The position numbers and the translations under genes are program-made. From contig NZ_CCEJ010000008.1 of the NCBI RefSeq assembly GCF_000750955.1, positions 227,208-291,207 on the forward strand: a stretch of DNA of 64,000 nucleotides. The letters run 5' to 3'. The notes beneath the pieces were generated by a model. That model searched no databases. It was given only the letters and a program-made list of their open reading frames with translations, and was not told the origin of the DNA. Source of the stretch: Criblamydia sequanensis CRIB-18 (GTDB taxonomy: Bacteria > Chlamydiota > Chlamydiia > Chlamydiales > Criblamydiaceae). Below, piece by piece: positions 51,505-60,730 of the stretch (within the stretch, counting starts at the first letter, position 1; each line of letters opens with the position of its first letter).

Positions 51505-52557
51505 TCAAAGTGAAGGAGCCTTTTCCTTCAATATTTTAGCCAATAAAAATTCTATCTTACTTACTTTTTCGACATCAATGCCTGTCCTGAAGTTTGATTT
51601 TTCAAGGAAAGTCAGTAAATGCATGGCATTTAGATTGCCTTCAGTATTAGCAATAGATGGGCATCCGCCGATCCCGTTGATAGTGGTATCGAATTTACGG
51701 GCCCCTTGTTCTAGCGCTGCGGCCACTCTTTCTAAATCATCGCCATGAAAGTGATGGCCAAGCTTTTTAACTGCTTCTTTTGGATTTCGGGAGCGTTCTC
51801 TAATGGCTTGAATGGTTTCATAAACCCGTTTTGCAGAGGCTTTTCCATTAGTATCGCTTAACACAACCTCTTGAGCACCCATATCGAATAGTTTTTGTGA
51901 AAAGCTTGCGATTTCATCAACGGTTAGCTCTTCATCTTGAAATCCGCCGTAAGCAAAAGAGAGATAAACCCTATTCGGAAGGTTAAGTGAAGCTAATCGT
52001 TTTATAAGAGAGCCTGTCCTCTCTAAAGAGGTTTGGACGCTGCAGTTCGTATTTTTTAACGCAAATCCGGCAGAGGCGGTTGTGATAAGGGAGACTCTTA
52101 GGGGTAAATCTTTTCTAGACTCATAAAGGGGGATAAGGCGCTCTAAGCCTTTTTCATTCGGGACTAAAATATCGAAGGTTTCTCCATTTTTGGAGGTTAA
52201 CCCTTTAAAAACTGATTCAGTATTAGCCATGCTTACCAAGTTTTTTACAAGACTGCCAAATTCAATATGAGGATAGCCGGCCTCAGAAATTGCTTCTATG
52301 AGCGCAAGCTTATCTTCTGTTGAAATAATTTCTTTTCGTTTTTGCAAACCATCTCTTGTCGTTGAGTCGAGGGTCATAACAGATTCTTTTGGGATGCAGT
52401 TTAGACTTTTAAGCAAAGGGAGATGAGGAATATTGTACGATCGGCCTTTCCAAGTGGTTTTGGTTTGACACCCAAAAAGCGCTGTGGTTAAGGAGGGGCT
52501 GGATAACCTTTGTAAATTTACCCGTAAGCAAGATGAAACTTTCGTTTTCGGCTGCAT
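51505..52557 (-). CDS. HMG-CoA lyase-like (DRE-TIM) enzyme
   Basis: 350 residues. After an extra N-terminal stretch of about 58 residues, the lyase barrel contains TLDSTTRDGLQKR (catalytic Arg), GHHFHGD (metal ligands HxH, in place of the usual HCHDT) and GIGGCPSIANTEGN with the signature Cys. Such enzymes cleave hydroxymethylglutaryl-CoA or related acyl-CoAs; the changed residue after HxH means the exact substrate is uncertain. ATG 52557 has AGAGGA just upstream, so the extension is translated. The gene has a hairpin downstream. Confidence 0.8.
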   Translation of the reverse strand: MQPKTKVSSCLRVNLQRLSSPSLTTALFGCQTKTTWKGRSYNIPHLPLLKSLNCIPKESVMTLDSTTRDGLQKRKEIISTEDKLALIEAISEAGYPHIEFGSLVKNLVSMANTESVFKGLTSKNGETFDILVPNEKGLERLIPLYESRKDLPLRVSLITTASAGFALKNTNCSVQTSLERTGSLIKRLASLNLPNRVYLSFAYGGFQDEELTVDEIASFSQKLFDMGAQEVVLSDTNGKASAKRVYETIQAIRERSRNPKEAVKKLGHHFHGDDLERVAAALEQGARKFDTTINGIGGCPSIANTEGNLNAMHLLTFLEKSNFRTGIDVEKVSKIEFLLAKILKEKAPSL

Positions 52558-52875
52558 ATAAAGTCCTCTTTTTTATATAGAATTCGTATTTCGGAGTGGT
52601 TCTAAAGAAAAAAGAAAAAAGAATGTTACCAAAAAAATCTTCTTTTTTAGAATGGCTAAAACAGCCCAGAGAATGGTCAATATAAATTTTTAAAATGAAT
52701 AGTTTTATTAATTGAATATTAAAGAATCTAATTGTATTATTTTTTGTTAAAATGGTTGAAACTTTTCAATTAAAATTCATAAATAAAAACTCTTTTATTT
52801 TTTTACTAACATTTTAACAGGTAATTTGTTATGCCTAGTCTGTCGGTTATAGAAAAGAGTTAAAAAGCTTTGGTT
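52558..52875. other. Intergenic region, A/T-rich
   Basis: 318 bp between the divergent HMG-CoA-lyase-like and MFS genes. It contains a short palindrome TTGAAACTTTTCAATT near 52755-52770 and several A/T runs. Both promoters must be here, but none matches consensus well. No ORF. Confidence 0.45.
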
Positions 52876-54123
52876 ATGGAAAAAGGGTTTAACCTAAAGA
52901 CACTCGTTCAAGAAAAAACTCGCCTTGCTTTTTTATGGACAAAGATTTTAGACACTCCCTTTTGGGCGATGTTTAACATGCTGCCTTTTATTTTATATAA
53001 GGATTTGCAAGCCTCAAGCTTTGAAATTGCCGTTATTATTGCTCTTAAGCCCTTATCTGCGATTATTTCCATGTACTGGAGTGATCACTTAAGCAAAAAA
53101 GGCTGGAGTTTAAAAAATAATATTCTTCTTAGCAATTTAATCAGACACCTTCCCTTTTTCTTATTCCCATGGGTCTCCAATCCTTGGTTTTTTATTTTTG
53201 CTTTCGGTCTTAATATGGCTCTTTATAGGGGAGCGCAGCCTGCCTGGATGGAAATTTTAAAAGTAAATCTGCCGGGAGTTGCTAAAGAAAAGACCTTTGC
53301 TTTCGGTTCGGCTTTAGGGTACATAGGGGATGCCATCATTCCCTTTGTCATTGGCATGGCTTTAGATGGGGTTGAGCAAGGATGGCGATATATTTTTCCG
53401 ATCACGGCCTTAATCTCCCTTTTTCCTTTAGTTTTTCAATGGCATATTCCCCTTAAGGAAGATTTAGAGCTAAAAGCAAACCCCATAAAAAGCTCTCTTA
53501 AAGACCATGTTGTTTCCCCATGGAAGAGCACTTTCCAATTAATTAAAAAAAGAAGAGATTTTGCCTATTTTCAAATCGGCTTTATTCTTGGAGGCTCGGG
53601 ACTAATCATCATGCAGCCTGCGCTGCCGGCTTTTTTCTTTGATAATTTAAAGTTGTCCTATACGGAGCTTGCAGTGGCTTTAACTTTTTGCAAAGGGATT
53701 GGCTTTGCCCTCTCAACCCCTTTTTGGACAAGGTTTATCGGAAGGGAAGATATTTTCCGATTTACAAGCCATGTCATTGCTATCGCCGCCCTTTTTCCAT
53801 TCTTCCTTCTTTTTGCGAAATTCAATTTGATCTGGCTCTATCTTGGATATATCGGATACGGTATTATGCAAGCCGGAAGCAATTTGAGCTGGAATATGTC
53901 GGGCCCGATTTTCTCTAAGGATGAAGACAGCTCTCTATTTACAACGGTTAATGTTGTGACAGTCGGCCTAAGAGGCCTTGTAGCCCCGGCTCTTGGAAGC
54001 ATTTTGAATTCTTACTTTGGCTCCCAAGCTCCGCTTATCGGAGGAGCCCTCCTTTGTCTTTTGGCTACAGAAAGACTATTCTCCTATAGCCGAAAGCTTG
54101 GGTTTAGTAAAAGACAAGCCTAA
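52876..54123 (+). CDS. MFS-type transporter
   Basis: About 415 residues with twelve probable membrane segments (LWTKILDTPFWAMFNMLPFI, ALKPLSAIISMYWSDHLSKK, AFAFGLNMALYRGAQPAWME-like region, and others). DHLSKKGW around residue 75 corresponds to the loop 2-3 motif of the major facilitator superfamily. Substrate cannot be inferred. ATG 52876 is preferred; a TTG six bases earlier is possible. Its 3' end is 10 bases from the convergent unknown gene. Confidence 0.8.
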   Translation: MEKGFNLKTLVQEKTRLAFLWTKILDTPFWAMFNMLPFILYKDLQASSFEIAVIIALKPLSAIISMYWSDHLSKKGWSLKNNILLSNLIRHLPFFLFPWVSNPWFFIFAFGLNMALYRGAQPAWMEILKVNLPGVAKEKTFAFGSALGYIGDAIIPFVIGMALDGVEQGWRYIFPITALISLFPLVFQWHIPLKEDLELKANPIKSSLKDHVVSPWKSTFQLIKKRRDFAYFQIGFILGGSGLIIMQPALPAFFFDNLKLSYTELAVALTFCKGIGFALSTPFWTRFIGREDIFRFTSHVIAIAALFPFFLLFAKFNLIWLYLGYIGYGIMQAGSNLSWNMSGPIFSKDEDSSLFTTVNVVTVGLRGLVAPALGSILNSYFGSQAPLIGGALLCLLATERLFSYSRKLGFSKRQA

Positions 54124-54133
54124 GGCAAGATCG

Positions 54134-55837
54134 TTAGGTTTTGGTGAAGTGGCGTGCGTGCGCGTATTCTTCAAGTTCATTGATAAGGTTATTGATCTCG
54201 GAAAAATGCTCTTCGAAGTCTTCGCCAAAAAGAAGGATGTCTTCTTCCAGTCTTTTTGCGAGCAGCTTCTCAGCTTCTAAGATATTATTAGGGGGTGTTT
54301 CACACTCTCTTATAAAATCGACAGCCTGTTTAAAAGCTGCGGCTTGTACTGTCCTTTCATGCAGGGTAAGAAGAGGGGGGCAAAACTCAAGTGTTTCTCC
54401 GGCTTCCTGAATAAAAATAAAAAGGATCGATTGTTCAAAAATTTTTCCAAGTAAATGCACAAAATCGATCGCTTCTTTAAAGGGGAAAAGATATTTTTTC
54501 TTTTCGGTTAGATCGAATAAAGCCTCTTCGTACACCTTTTCTAAAAAGAAATAAAGAGGAAGATACCCCTCAACCTTAGTTTGAAGCATGATTTCTTTAT
54601 CAAAAGTTCTTTTCTCCAAAAGTTTTTCGTGAATAGAGGCGATCACTTGATTTTCAAACAAAGAATAGGTTTGAGAGAGGGTATTAAAAGCCTCTTTTTC
54701 TTCGGCTATTTTTCCAAAAAAAAGATCTAGAATCTCAAGGCTTTTTTCTTGGCTAATCAGAGATTCCGGGACTAGCTTTAAAAACTGCGAGGCCAATTTT
54801 TTGTGGAGGTTTAAAAAATAGGTTTTATTTTTTTTGAACGCCTCTTCTTTAAGTTGAAGAGATTTTTTAGCTAAAGTGTTCAAACGCCCCTTAGGCAAAA
54901 GAGCGATAGCGACAGCGTTTTTCTTCTCATGGAACTGTTTGAATAAGGGAAGAAATTCAGGCCTGAGAGGGCAATTTGGAATAAAGCAATTGCTTAAAGC
55001 CCAACCCGCATATTGTTTTGGATGGGGGTAGCCGCTTTGCATGGACCTTCTTAACATTCTAAACGTTTGAGGAACACTTCTTAAAGAAGCTCCTTGCTTT
55101 CTTATAAACTCGCCTGAGAGTTCAATTTCTTCCCCGGGGAGCGGCAATAGGGTTTGTGAAAGCACTACCGTTTCTTTATCGGCAAGCCCTGAAAATTGCA
55201 CCGGGACCTTAGCAAGATCAATCACTTTAAGGGGAATTTCATGATCTTTTAAAAGCATAATGCCTTTCATTCGAAACATGTCTAGCTCTTGCGTTAAAGG
55301 CTTTTCATGAACTTCTCTTTTTTTTAAGCTCAATCTTACCCCTTCTGTTTTTAACGCAGAAGCCGCATTTTTCCGGACCTCCTCGCCTTCCTCATAATGG
55401 GAGCTTAACTTGATAGGCATTAAAATCTTTGGAAAGGAAGATTCTTCTTTTTCCAATCCCAGCGTTTTTAAAAGAAGAAAGGGGATTTTATGGCTCCAGC
55501 TCGGGGATTTTTTCGTTTCATTTTTATCATTAAAGTCGTGAATGGCCGCAACCGCTAATTTCGCAAGCTTTTGCTCTTTTGGAGAGCCTTTCTGAAATTT
55601 TTCAAGGAGAAGATAGTTGGATTTTAAGGTGACGATCGCAGCTGTTAGTTTCTCTGAGAAATCTGTTGTTTTTTTCTCGGGCAAGAATATTTTTTGAAAT
55701 AGAGATTTTAAATGCGAGCTTACAGCTTGCATTTTCATGGCGGACTTGCGATGATTATACTCTTCGAGGACTCGAATCGCAGACTCAATAGCCTCCAACC
55801 GCTCGGCAATTTCTTTTGATAAATTTTCCTGAGACAT
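54134..55837 (-). CDS. Large hypothetical protein, mostly helical
   Basis: 567 residues, no signal peptide or membrane segment. The sequence is rich in Leu, Glu and Lys with helical character at both ends and a more beta-like middle (IPLKVIDLAKVPVQFSGLAD, VVLSQTLLPLPGEEIELSGE). I recognise no family or motif. It is followed on the same strand, 31 bp upstream, by the Rsm22-like gene, so they may form one transcript. Possibly chlamydia-specific. Confidence 0.7.
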   Translation of the reverse strand: MSQENLSKEIAERLEAIESAIRVLEEYNHRKSAMKMQAVSSHLKSLFQKIFLPEKKTTDFSEKLTAAIVTLKSNYLLLEKFQKGSPKEQKLAKLAVAAIHDFNDKNETKKSPSWSHKIPFLLLKTLGLEKEESSFPKILMPIKLSSHYEEGEEVRKNAASALKTEGVRLSLKKREVHEKPLTQELDMFRMKGIMLLKDHEIPLKVIDLAKVPVQFSGLADKETVVLSQTLLPLPGEEIELSGEFIRKQGASLRSVPQTFRMLRRSMQSGYPHPKQYAGWALSNCFIPNCPLRPEFLPLFKQFHEKKNAVAIALLPKGRLNTLAKKSLQLKEEAFKKNKTYFLNLHKKLASQFLKLVPESLISQEKSLEILDLFFGKIAEEKEAFNTLSQTYSLFENQVIASIHEKLLEKRTFDKEIMLQTKVEGYLPLYFFLEKVYEEALFDLTEKKKYLFPFKEAIDFVHLLGKIFEQSILFIFIQEAGETLEFCPPLLTLHERTVQAAAFKQAVDFIRECETPPNNILEAEKLLAKRLEEDILLFGEDFEEHFSEINNLINELEEYAHARHFTKT

Positions 55838-55868
55838 GGTTTCTAAGCTTCTCTATTATTAATTAAAA

Positions 55869-57044
55869 CTAATTTTCTTCTTCGTAAACCTCTTTTAAGG
55901 CTTTGCCAAGCGGGGTATAGACTTCTAATTTTGTAGTTTGCTGAACAAGTAAATCATCCCCTCTAACTTGAGGATCTTGAATTTGTATGACTTCGCCACG
56001 TCTGAGATATTCATAGGCCCTTGACTCTTTGGGGTGCTTTTTCAGAAGAGTTCCAAGACGCTTTTTTCCTTGTTTGCCGCAAAGAAAAAATCGGCTTCCA
56101 TTTTGGGTTTCGATAGGGGGGCTTATCACCCTAAAAAGAGGTTTTTCAGCAATTTTTGGCCACTCCTGCTTATTCCCCCGAATAAGAAGATAACTCATTT
56201 TAAGAGAGTTTCTTTTCATCTTGCCGGATCTATGAATTTCATCAATCAGATAAGGGCTTTCGAGCTCTCTTTGGGCGTAGCAAGGAGCTTTGCTTTTTAG
56301 AGCAGGGCATTCTCCTTGATAAAGGCAAGGCGCTTGAATGGGATAGCCCTGTTTTACAAAATAGTTTCTAAGCTCTAAAATTCTAGCATTGGTTCCTTTG
56401 GAAGAACTATCAACTAAGAGGAAGTGGCCATCTTCACTTAAGTGCTGGAGAAGTCTATTGAAAAACGATGTTTGTTCTTCAAAATTTCCTTCTTTTGATG
56501 GAAAAAGCTCTTCCAAACCGTGGGCTAAAATGATGAGATCATACTTCCCCTCAAAGGGCCAATTTCTTCTATGAACATCCATTCTTCTGACGTTTAAGGA
56601 GTATCCGGCTTTTCCCGCAAGCTCACCTGCTATTCTTAAAGCGCTTTCGTGGTAGTCGGCGACTGTGACTTCTTGCGCTCCAAGTTTTAAAGCCGCGTAA
56701 GCATAGGAGCCTGGCCCGCTGCATAAGTCAAGGACTCTTTTTTTAGAAGAAGGCAGCTCTTGAAGAAGAGAAAAGGCTTCCTGAAAGTGGAGAGGAAAGT
56801 AATAAAGAAGGTAGGAAACTAGATTTTCAGCTTCTTTAAAAGATTCTAATGTCCCTAAATGGCCGTTTTTTGCCTGGTGTTCTTCATATTCTGTTATTTT
56901 GGCGACGACTGATCTAAACTCCCTTGTCTGTAAACGATCATGGGGTCCTGAAAGCCGCATCGTTCGTCTCCATATAGAGATGAGAAGCGGCATTAATTCA
57001 TTTAATTCTGAAGTCAGCGAGGGTGCTAAATCTCTTTTTTTCAT
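55869..57044 (-). CDS. Rsm22/METTL17-like methyltransferase
   Basis: 391 residues. A SAM-binding core, VLDLCSGPGSYAYAALKLGA, is followed by LIILAHGLEELFP and a cysteine-rich segment APCLYQGECPALKSKAPCYA before SYLLIRG; this order (SAM fold, CxxxxxCP...C, terminal strand) is characteristic of the Rsm22 family, linked to small-subunit ribosome assembly and in METTL17 to an Fe-S cluster. The basic C-terminus may bind RNA. Whether it methylates rRNA is uncertain. It precedes the unknown gene and follows rluB on the same strand. Confidence 0.75.
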   Translation of the reverse strand: MKKRDLAPSLTSELNELMPLLISIWRRTMRLSGPHDRLQTREFRSVVAKITEYEEHQAKNGHLGTLESFKEAENLVSYLLYYFPLHFQEAFSLLQELPSSKKRVLDLCSGPGSYAYAALKLGAQEVTVADYHESALRIAGELAGKAGYSLNVRRMDVHRRNWPFEGKYDLIILAHGLEELFPSKEGNFEEQTSFFNRLLQHLSEDGHFLLVDSSSKGTNARILELRNYFVKQGYPIQAPCLYQGECPALKSKAPCYAQRELESPYLIDEIHRSGKMKRNSLKMSYLLIRGNKQEWPKIAEKPLFRVISPPIETQNGSRFFLCGKQGKKRLGTLLKKHPKESRAYEYLRRGEVIQIQDPQVRGDDLLVQQTTKLEVYTPLGKALKEVYEEEN

Positions 57045-57058
57045 GGTTTATCTTTTTT

Positions 57059-57769
57059 TTAAGAGAAAAGGGTTTCTATTTCATTATTTGAAAGTTCCTT
57101 AAAAGCACCTTCCGCTAAATGACCAAGGTGCAGTCCTCCGATTCGAATACGTTTTAACTCCAGGACTTCAAGGCCGGCTTTCTCAAGCAATAACCTAACT
57201 TCTCGGTTTTTTCCTTCTTTGACAGAGACTTTTACAGTGCCTCGTCTCACTTTTTGTACTTTTACAGGCTTAATAAGGACTCTATCTATGACCACTCCTT
57301 TAGAAATTTCTTGCAAATGGTCCGGGGTAATTTCCTTATCGGTCTTAGCCAAGTATTCCTTTTGAATATTTGAGCTTGGATGAATGATTTTTTGGGCTAA
57401 ATCCCCATCTGTTGTCACAAGCAAAAGCCCGGAGGTGTCTTTATCTAGTCTGCCGACAGTAAAAAAACGTTTTTTTATGTGAGCAAAAAAAGATAAAACG
57501 CTTTTTTGAGTAGGCAGGGGATTCGCTGTGCAAACATAACCCTTCGGTTTATTGAACATAAAGATGAGCTTCTTTTGGAAAGGATTAACCTTTTTTCCAA
57601 AAACTTGAATATGATCCCTCTCTCCGACTAATCTTCCAGGCTCTAGGACTGTTTCGCCATTAATCTTGACTTTTCCATCAAAAATGATTTCATCGCATTT
57701 TCTTCGTGAAGCCACGCCTGCTTCCGCTAGAGCTTTATTCAATCGTACTTGCTGGGGGTTTTTTTCCAT
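57059..57769 (-). CDS. rluB: Pseudouridine synthase RluB-like
   Basis: 236 residues. An S4 RNA-binding domain (LNKALAEAGVASRRKCDEII) followed by the catalytic region with the Asp in GRLDKDTSGLLLV and NKPKGYVCTANP. It converts uridine to pseudouridine in 23S rRNA; the precise position (RluB versus RluE/RsuA type) cannot be fixed here. The C. trachomatis counterpart is CT723 (yjbC). Its neighbours gpmA and nifS/nifU keep the chlamydial order. Confidence 0.92.
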   Translation of the reverse strand: MEKNPQQVRLNKALAEAGVASRRKCDEIIFDGKVKINGETVLEPGRLVGERDHIQVFGKKVNPFQKKLIFMFNKPKGYVCTANPLPTQKSVLSFFAHIKKRFFTVGRLDKDTSGLLLVTTDGDLAQKIIHPSSNIQKEYLAKTDKEITPDHLQEISKGVVIDRVLIKPVKVQKVRRGTVKVSVKEGKNREVRLLLEKAGLEVLELKRIRIGGLHLGHLAEGAFKELSNNEIETLFS

Positions 57770-57995
57770 ATCGGGCTATCTGTTAAAAAATTAATGAAAA
57801 AAAATTTTAACTAAAAATCTATTAAATTGCAATAAACTACCCTTTATAAATATATTAAAAATAAGTTTTTGTTTATAGAATACGGAAGTCAATCAGAAGC
57901 CTGGCGACTAATCCCTTTATTGACTATGATTGTGAAAAACAGGACAAATTTTTCCTTTGAAAGTGTTTTTAAGGAAATAGGGAGACGGAAGACTA

Positions 57996-58673
57996 ATGAG
58001 CCTTTTAATCTTGCTAAGACATGGCGAATCGGAGTGGAATAAGTTAAACCTTTTTACCGGCTGGGTTGATGTTCCTCTTTCTAGAAAAGGAATTAAAGAA
58101 GCAGAAGATGCGGGCAAAGTCATCAAAGACATCAAAATCGATGTAGCTTTTACCTCTACTTTAATTAGAGCTCAAATGACCTTGATGCTCTCTCTTCTCG
58201 ATCATCCCTCCGGAATTCCGTATTTAACCCATACGGGAGAAGGAAAACTTGAAGAATGGGCTAAAGTTTATAATGAAAAAACCTTTGCAAGCTTAATTCC
58301 CGTTTATACTTCCTGGCACTTAAATGAGAGAATGTATGGCGAGCTGCAGGGAAAGAATAAAGCTGAAATGATGGAAGAGTTTGGGGCTGAGCAAGTGAAG
58401 CTTTGGCGCCGAAGCTATGATGTAGCTCCGCCCGAGGGAGAGAGTTTAGAAATGACCGCTCAAAGAGTAATTCCTTATTTTGAAGAAATGATTGTCCCCC
58501 ACTTAAGGGAAGCTAGAAACGTCTTTGTTTGCGCCCATGGAAATTCCCTTAGAGCCATCCTCATGGACCTTATGGGATTAAATAGAGAAGAAATTATCCA
58601 GCTTGAAATTGCAACCGGCGAGCCAATCATCTATGAATTTAAATATGGCTCCTTCTACCGAAAAGAATCTTAA
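57996..58673 (+). CDS. gpmA: 2,3-bisphosphoglycerate-dependent phosphoglycerate mutase
   Basis: 225 residues. Catalytic RHGESEWNKLNLFTGWVD, LTHTGEGKLEEWAKVYNEKT, LNERMYGELQGKNKAEM and CAHGNSLRAILM with the second His are all present, as in cofactor-dependent phosphoglycerate mutases. It interconverts 3- and 2-phosphoglycerate in glycolysis. Followed by nifS 11 bp later, the same order as in Chlamydia (CT722-CT721). Confidence 0.97.
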   Translation: MSLLILLRHGESEWNKLNLFTGWVDVPLSRKGIKEAEDAGKVIKDIKIDVAFTSTLIRAQMTLMLSLLDHPSGIPYLTHTGEGKLEEWAKVYNEKTFASLIPVYTSWHLNERMYGELQGKNKAEMMEEFGAEQVKLWRRSYDVAPPEGESLEMTAQRVIPYFEEMIVPHLREARNVFVCAHGNSLRAILMDLMGLNREEIIQLEIATGEPIIYEFKYGSFYRKES

Positions 58674-58684
58674 ACAAATCATTC

Positions 58685-59863
58685 ATGAAAGAAATTTACC
58701 TTGATAATAGCATGGCTTCAAAGCCATCAAAAAAAGCCGTCAGTGAAATGATGCCTTATCTAGGGGAGCGGTTCGGCTCGCCTTATTCTCCGCATAAGTT
58801 AGGTGAAAAAGCTCAAAAAGGGGTTCAAGAAGGCTTTAGGAGTCTTTATTCGTCTTTAAAAGCGAATGAGCAAGATACGATTGTTTTTACCTCGTCCGGG
58901 GCTGAAGCTGTCAACCAAGCGATCCTCTCCGCCTATCTGACACATACTCTTGAAAGCGGAAGAAATCAATTCCTGGCAGGAGCGAATGATGAAGCGGCTG
59001 CCATTATGTCTTTGAATCGCCTTAAGGATTTTTCCTGCAATTATAAACTGATAGGTCCTAATAAACAGGGATTAATTACAAAAGAAGCTGTTGGAAATGC
59101 GTTAACCCCAAGAACGGCTTTAGTATCCCTTTCTCTTGCCAATGGCCTGACAGGGGTCATCAACCCTATCTCTCAAATTTCAGAATTGTTAAAGGAAAGA
59201 GCCATTTTATTCCATGTCGATGCGACCCATGCCATAGGAAAATTGGATCTTGATCTTAATGAATTAGGCGTTCACTTTTTAAGTTTCGGAGGAGAGACCA
59301 TCCACGCCCCTTTTGGAGCGGGCGCTCTCTATATTAAAGAGGGCCTCAAAGCAGCCCCTTTTATTCAAGGTGGCGTTGAGCAAGCGCACTTAAGAGGAGG
59401 GCCGTTTAGTGTAGCCATGCTTTTAGCTTTAGGAACTTGCCTTAGGGAAGCTGAAGAGACAAAAATGATCCTTGCCACAGAAACAGCAAGGCTTAGAAAC
59501 CTGCTTGAAGACCTTATTATTGAAAAGCTGCCAACAGCCTTGCCTTTTTATCAAGAGGAAGAAAGGCTTCCTCATGTATCCGCTATAGCCTTTCCCGGAG
59601 TTACTGCCGAGACTTTACTTTGGAGACTTAATGAAGAAGGGGTTTATGCCTCAATAGGGGGAGGGAGCTTGCAACAGCTCAGTCTAATTCTATCTTCAGC
59701 CGGCGTTCCAAAAGATTTGGCCCAAGCTGCGCTTAGTTTTAGTTTGTCTCGGGAAACGACCCAGGAAGATATAGAAAACGCTGCCAATATCATAGTCAAA
59801 TGTGTGAACCAATTACTGCCATTGTCTTCCCAGCTTAAATTTAAAAGAGGGGAGGAAGAGTAA
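58685..59863 (+). CDS. NifS/IscS-like protein lacking catalytic Lys and Cys
   Basis: 392 residues of the class V aminotransferase fold. Structural motifs remain: FTSSGAEAVNQAI (substrate/phosphate region), ILFHVDATHAIGKL (Asp that holds PLP) and FLSFGGETIHAPFGAGALYI. In cysteine desulfurases the last segment reads [20 protein letters not shown] with the PLP-binding Lys; here Thr205 occupies the Lys position. The His near residue 102 is replaced by NDE and the nucleophile Cys loop is replaced by YASIGGGSLQQ (Gly325-Gly327). It cannot act as a desulfurase of the usual type and may be a scaffold or a partner for NifU. Adjacent to nifU with three bases between. Confidence 0.85.
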   Translation: MKEIYLDNSMASKPSKKAVSEMMPYLGERFGSPYSPHKLGEKAQKGVQEGFRSLYSSLKANEQDTIVFTSSGAEAVNQAILSAYLTHTLESGRNQFLAGANDEAAAIMSLNRLKDFSCNYKLIGPNKQGLITKEAVGNALTPRTALVSLSLANGLTGVINPISQISELLKERAILFHVDATHAIGKLDLDLNELGVHFLSFGGETIHAPFGAGALYIKEGLKAAPFIQGGVEQAHLRGGPFSVAMLLALGTCLREAEETKMILATETARLRNLLEDLIIEKLPTALPFYQEEERLPHVSAIAFPGVTAETLLWRLNEEGVYASIGGGSLQQLSLILSSAGVPKDLAQAALSFSLSRETTQEDIENAANIIVKCVNQLLPLSSQLKFKRGEEE

Positions 59864-59865
59864 GA

Positions 59866-60660
59866 ATGAGCCTTAAAGAATTAATAGACCCTTTTCCCTG
59901 GTATCGCTACAGCAAAAAGCTTCGTTTAAAGATTTTAAACCCTAGGAATTTCGGCTTTTTTAACGAAGAGGATGCCAAAAATCGATCCTTAAGAAGAGTT
60001 CTTGGGGAATCAGGCTCTATAGAAGAAGGCAATTACATCCTTTTTTATTGGCTTTTAGATCGGGATGATGGGACGATTGTGGATGCAAGGTATCAGCTTT
60101 TTGGGCAAACAGCCTTAATTGGCGCCCTTGAAGGCGCAATAGAGCTGATTGTTGGAAAAAATTATGATCAAGCTTCCAGGATCACATCCGATCTTATCGA
60201 TAAGCAGCTTCGGGATAAGCCAAAAGAGGCGGCGTTTCCTAATGAAACATGGCCTCATTTAAATCTTGTTTTAGAAGCGATTGATTCTGCAAAAGAAAAG
60301 TGCTTGGATTTGCCGCTTCCAACCAGTTACTCGGCGCCGCCCATTTCACTTGGTGGAACAGGGGAAAAATCAGAGGTTCCCAATTGGAAAGAGCTTGTCC
60401 ATGAACAAAAAATTGCCATTATTGAAAAAATCCTTGATGAGGATATAAGGCCCTACATTGCTCTAGATGCGGGAGGCGTCAAAATCGTTAAAATTTTGGA
60501 TAGCGGGCAAATTCTCATTCGCTATGAAGGCGCATGCACGTCCTGCTACTCATCGATTGGAACGACCCTCTCTTTTATCCAGCAAACTTTAAGAAATAAA
60601 GTACATCCCGATATCGAATTGATACCTGACGTTGACTTTACAAGCCCCTACCCCGCTTAA
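59866..60660 (+). CDS. nifU: NifU-like protein with degenerate IscU domain and intact Nfu domain
   Basis: 264 residues. Residues about 35-150 are IscU/NifU-N-like but have lost two of three cluster ligands: the second Cys (in FGCG of IscU) is Gln81 (LFGQTALIGALEGAIELI) and no Cys occurs in the loop near residue 50; only Cys146 remains. The C-terminal Nfu domain (about 185-255) keeps GACTSCYSSIG with Cys224 and Cys227. The likely surviving function is carriage of an Fe-S cluster by the Nfu domain. Paired with the inactive NifS-like gene. Confidence 0.85.
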   Translation: MSLKELIDPFPWYRYSKKLRLKILNPRNFGFFNEEDAKNRSLRRVLGESGSIEEGNYILFYWLLDRDDGTIVDARYQLFGQTALIGALEGAIELIVGKNYDQASRITSDLIDKQLRDKPKEAAFPNETWPHLNLVLEAIDSAKEKCLDLPLPTSYSAPPISLGGTGEKSEVPNWKELVHEQKIAIIEKILDEDIRPYIALDAGGVKIVKILDSGQILIRYEGACTSCYSSIGTTLSFIQQTLRNKVHPDIELIPDVDFTSPYPA

Positions 60661-60690
60661 ACCATGCTACCCGGCCTGAAAGCATTTTTA

Positions 60691-60712
60691 AGGACATGTT
60701 TCGACATGTCCT
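60691..60712. terminator. Hairpin between nifU and birA
   Basis: AGGACATGT (60691-60699), loop TTCG, ACATGTCCT (60704-60712): a nine-pair stem capped by a TTCG tetraloop, in the spacer between two convergent genes. No strong T-run; a bidirectional 3' structure is likely. Confidence 0.6.
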
Positions 60713-60730
60713 AAGGATAGTATTCAGCGG

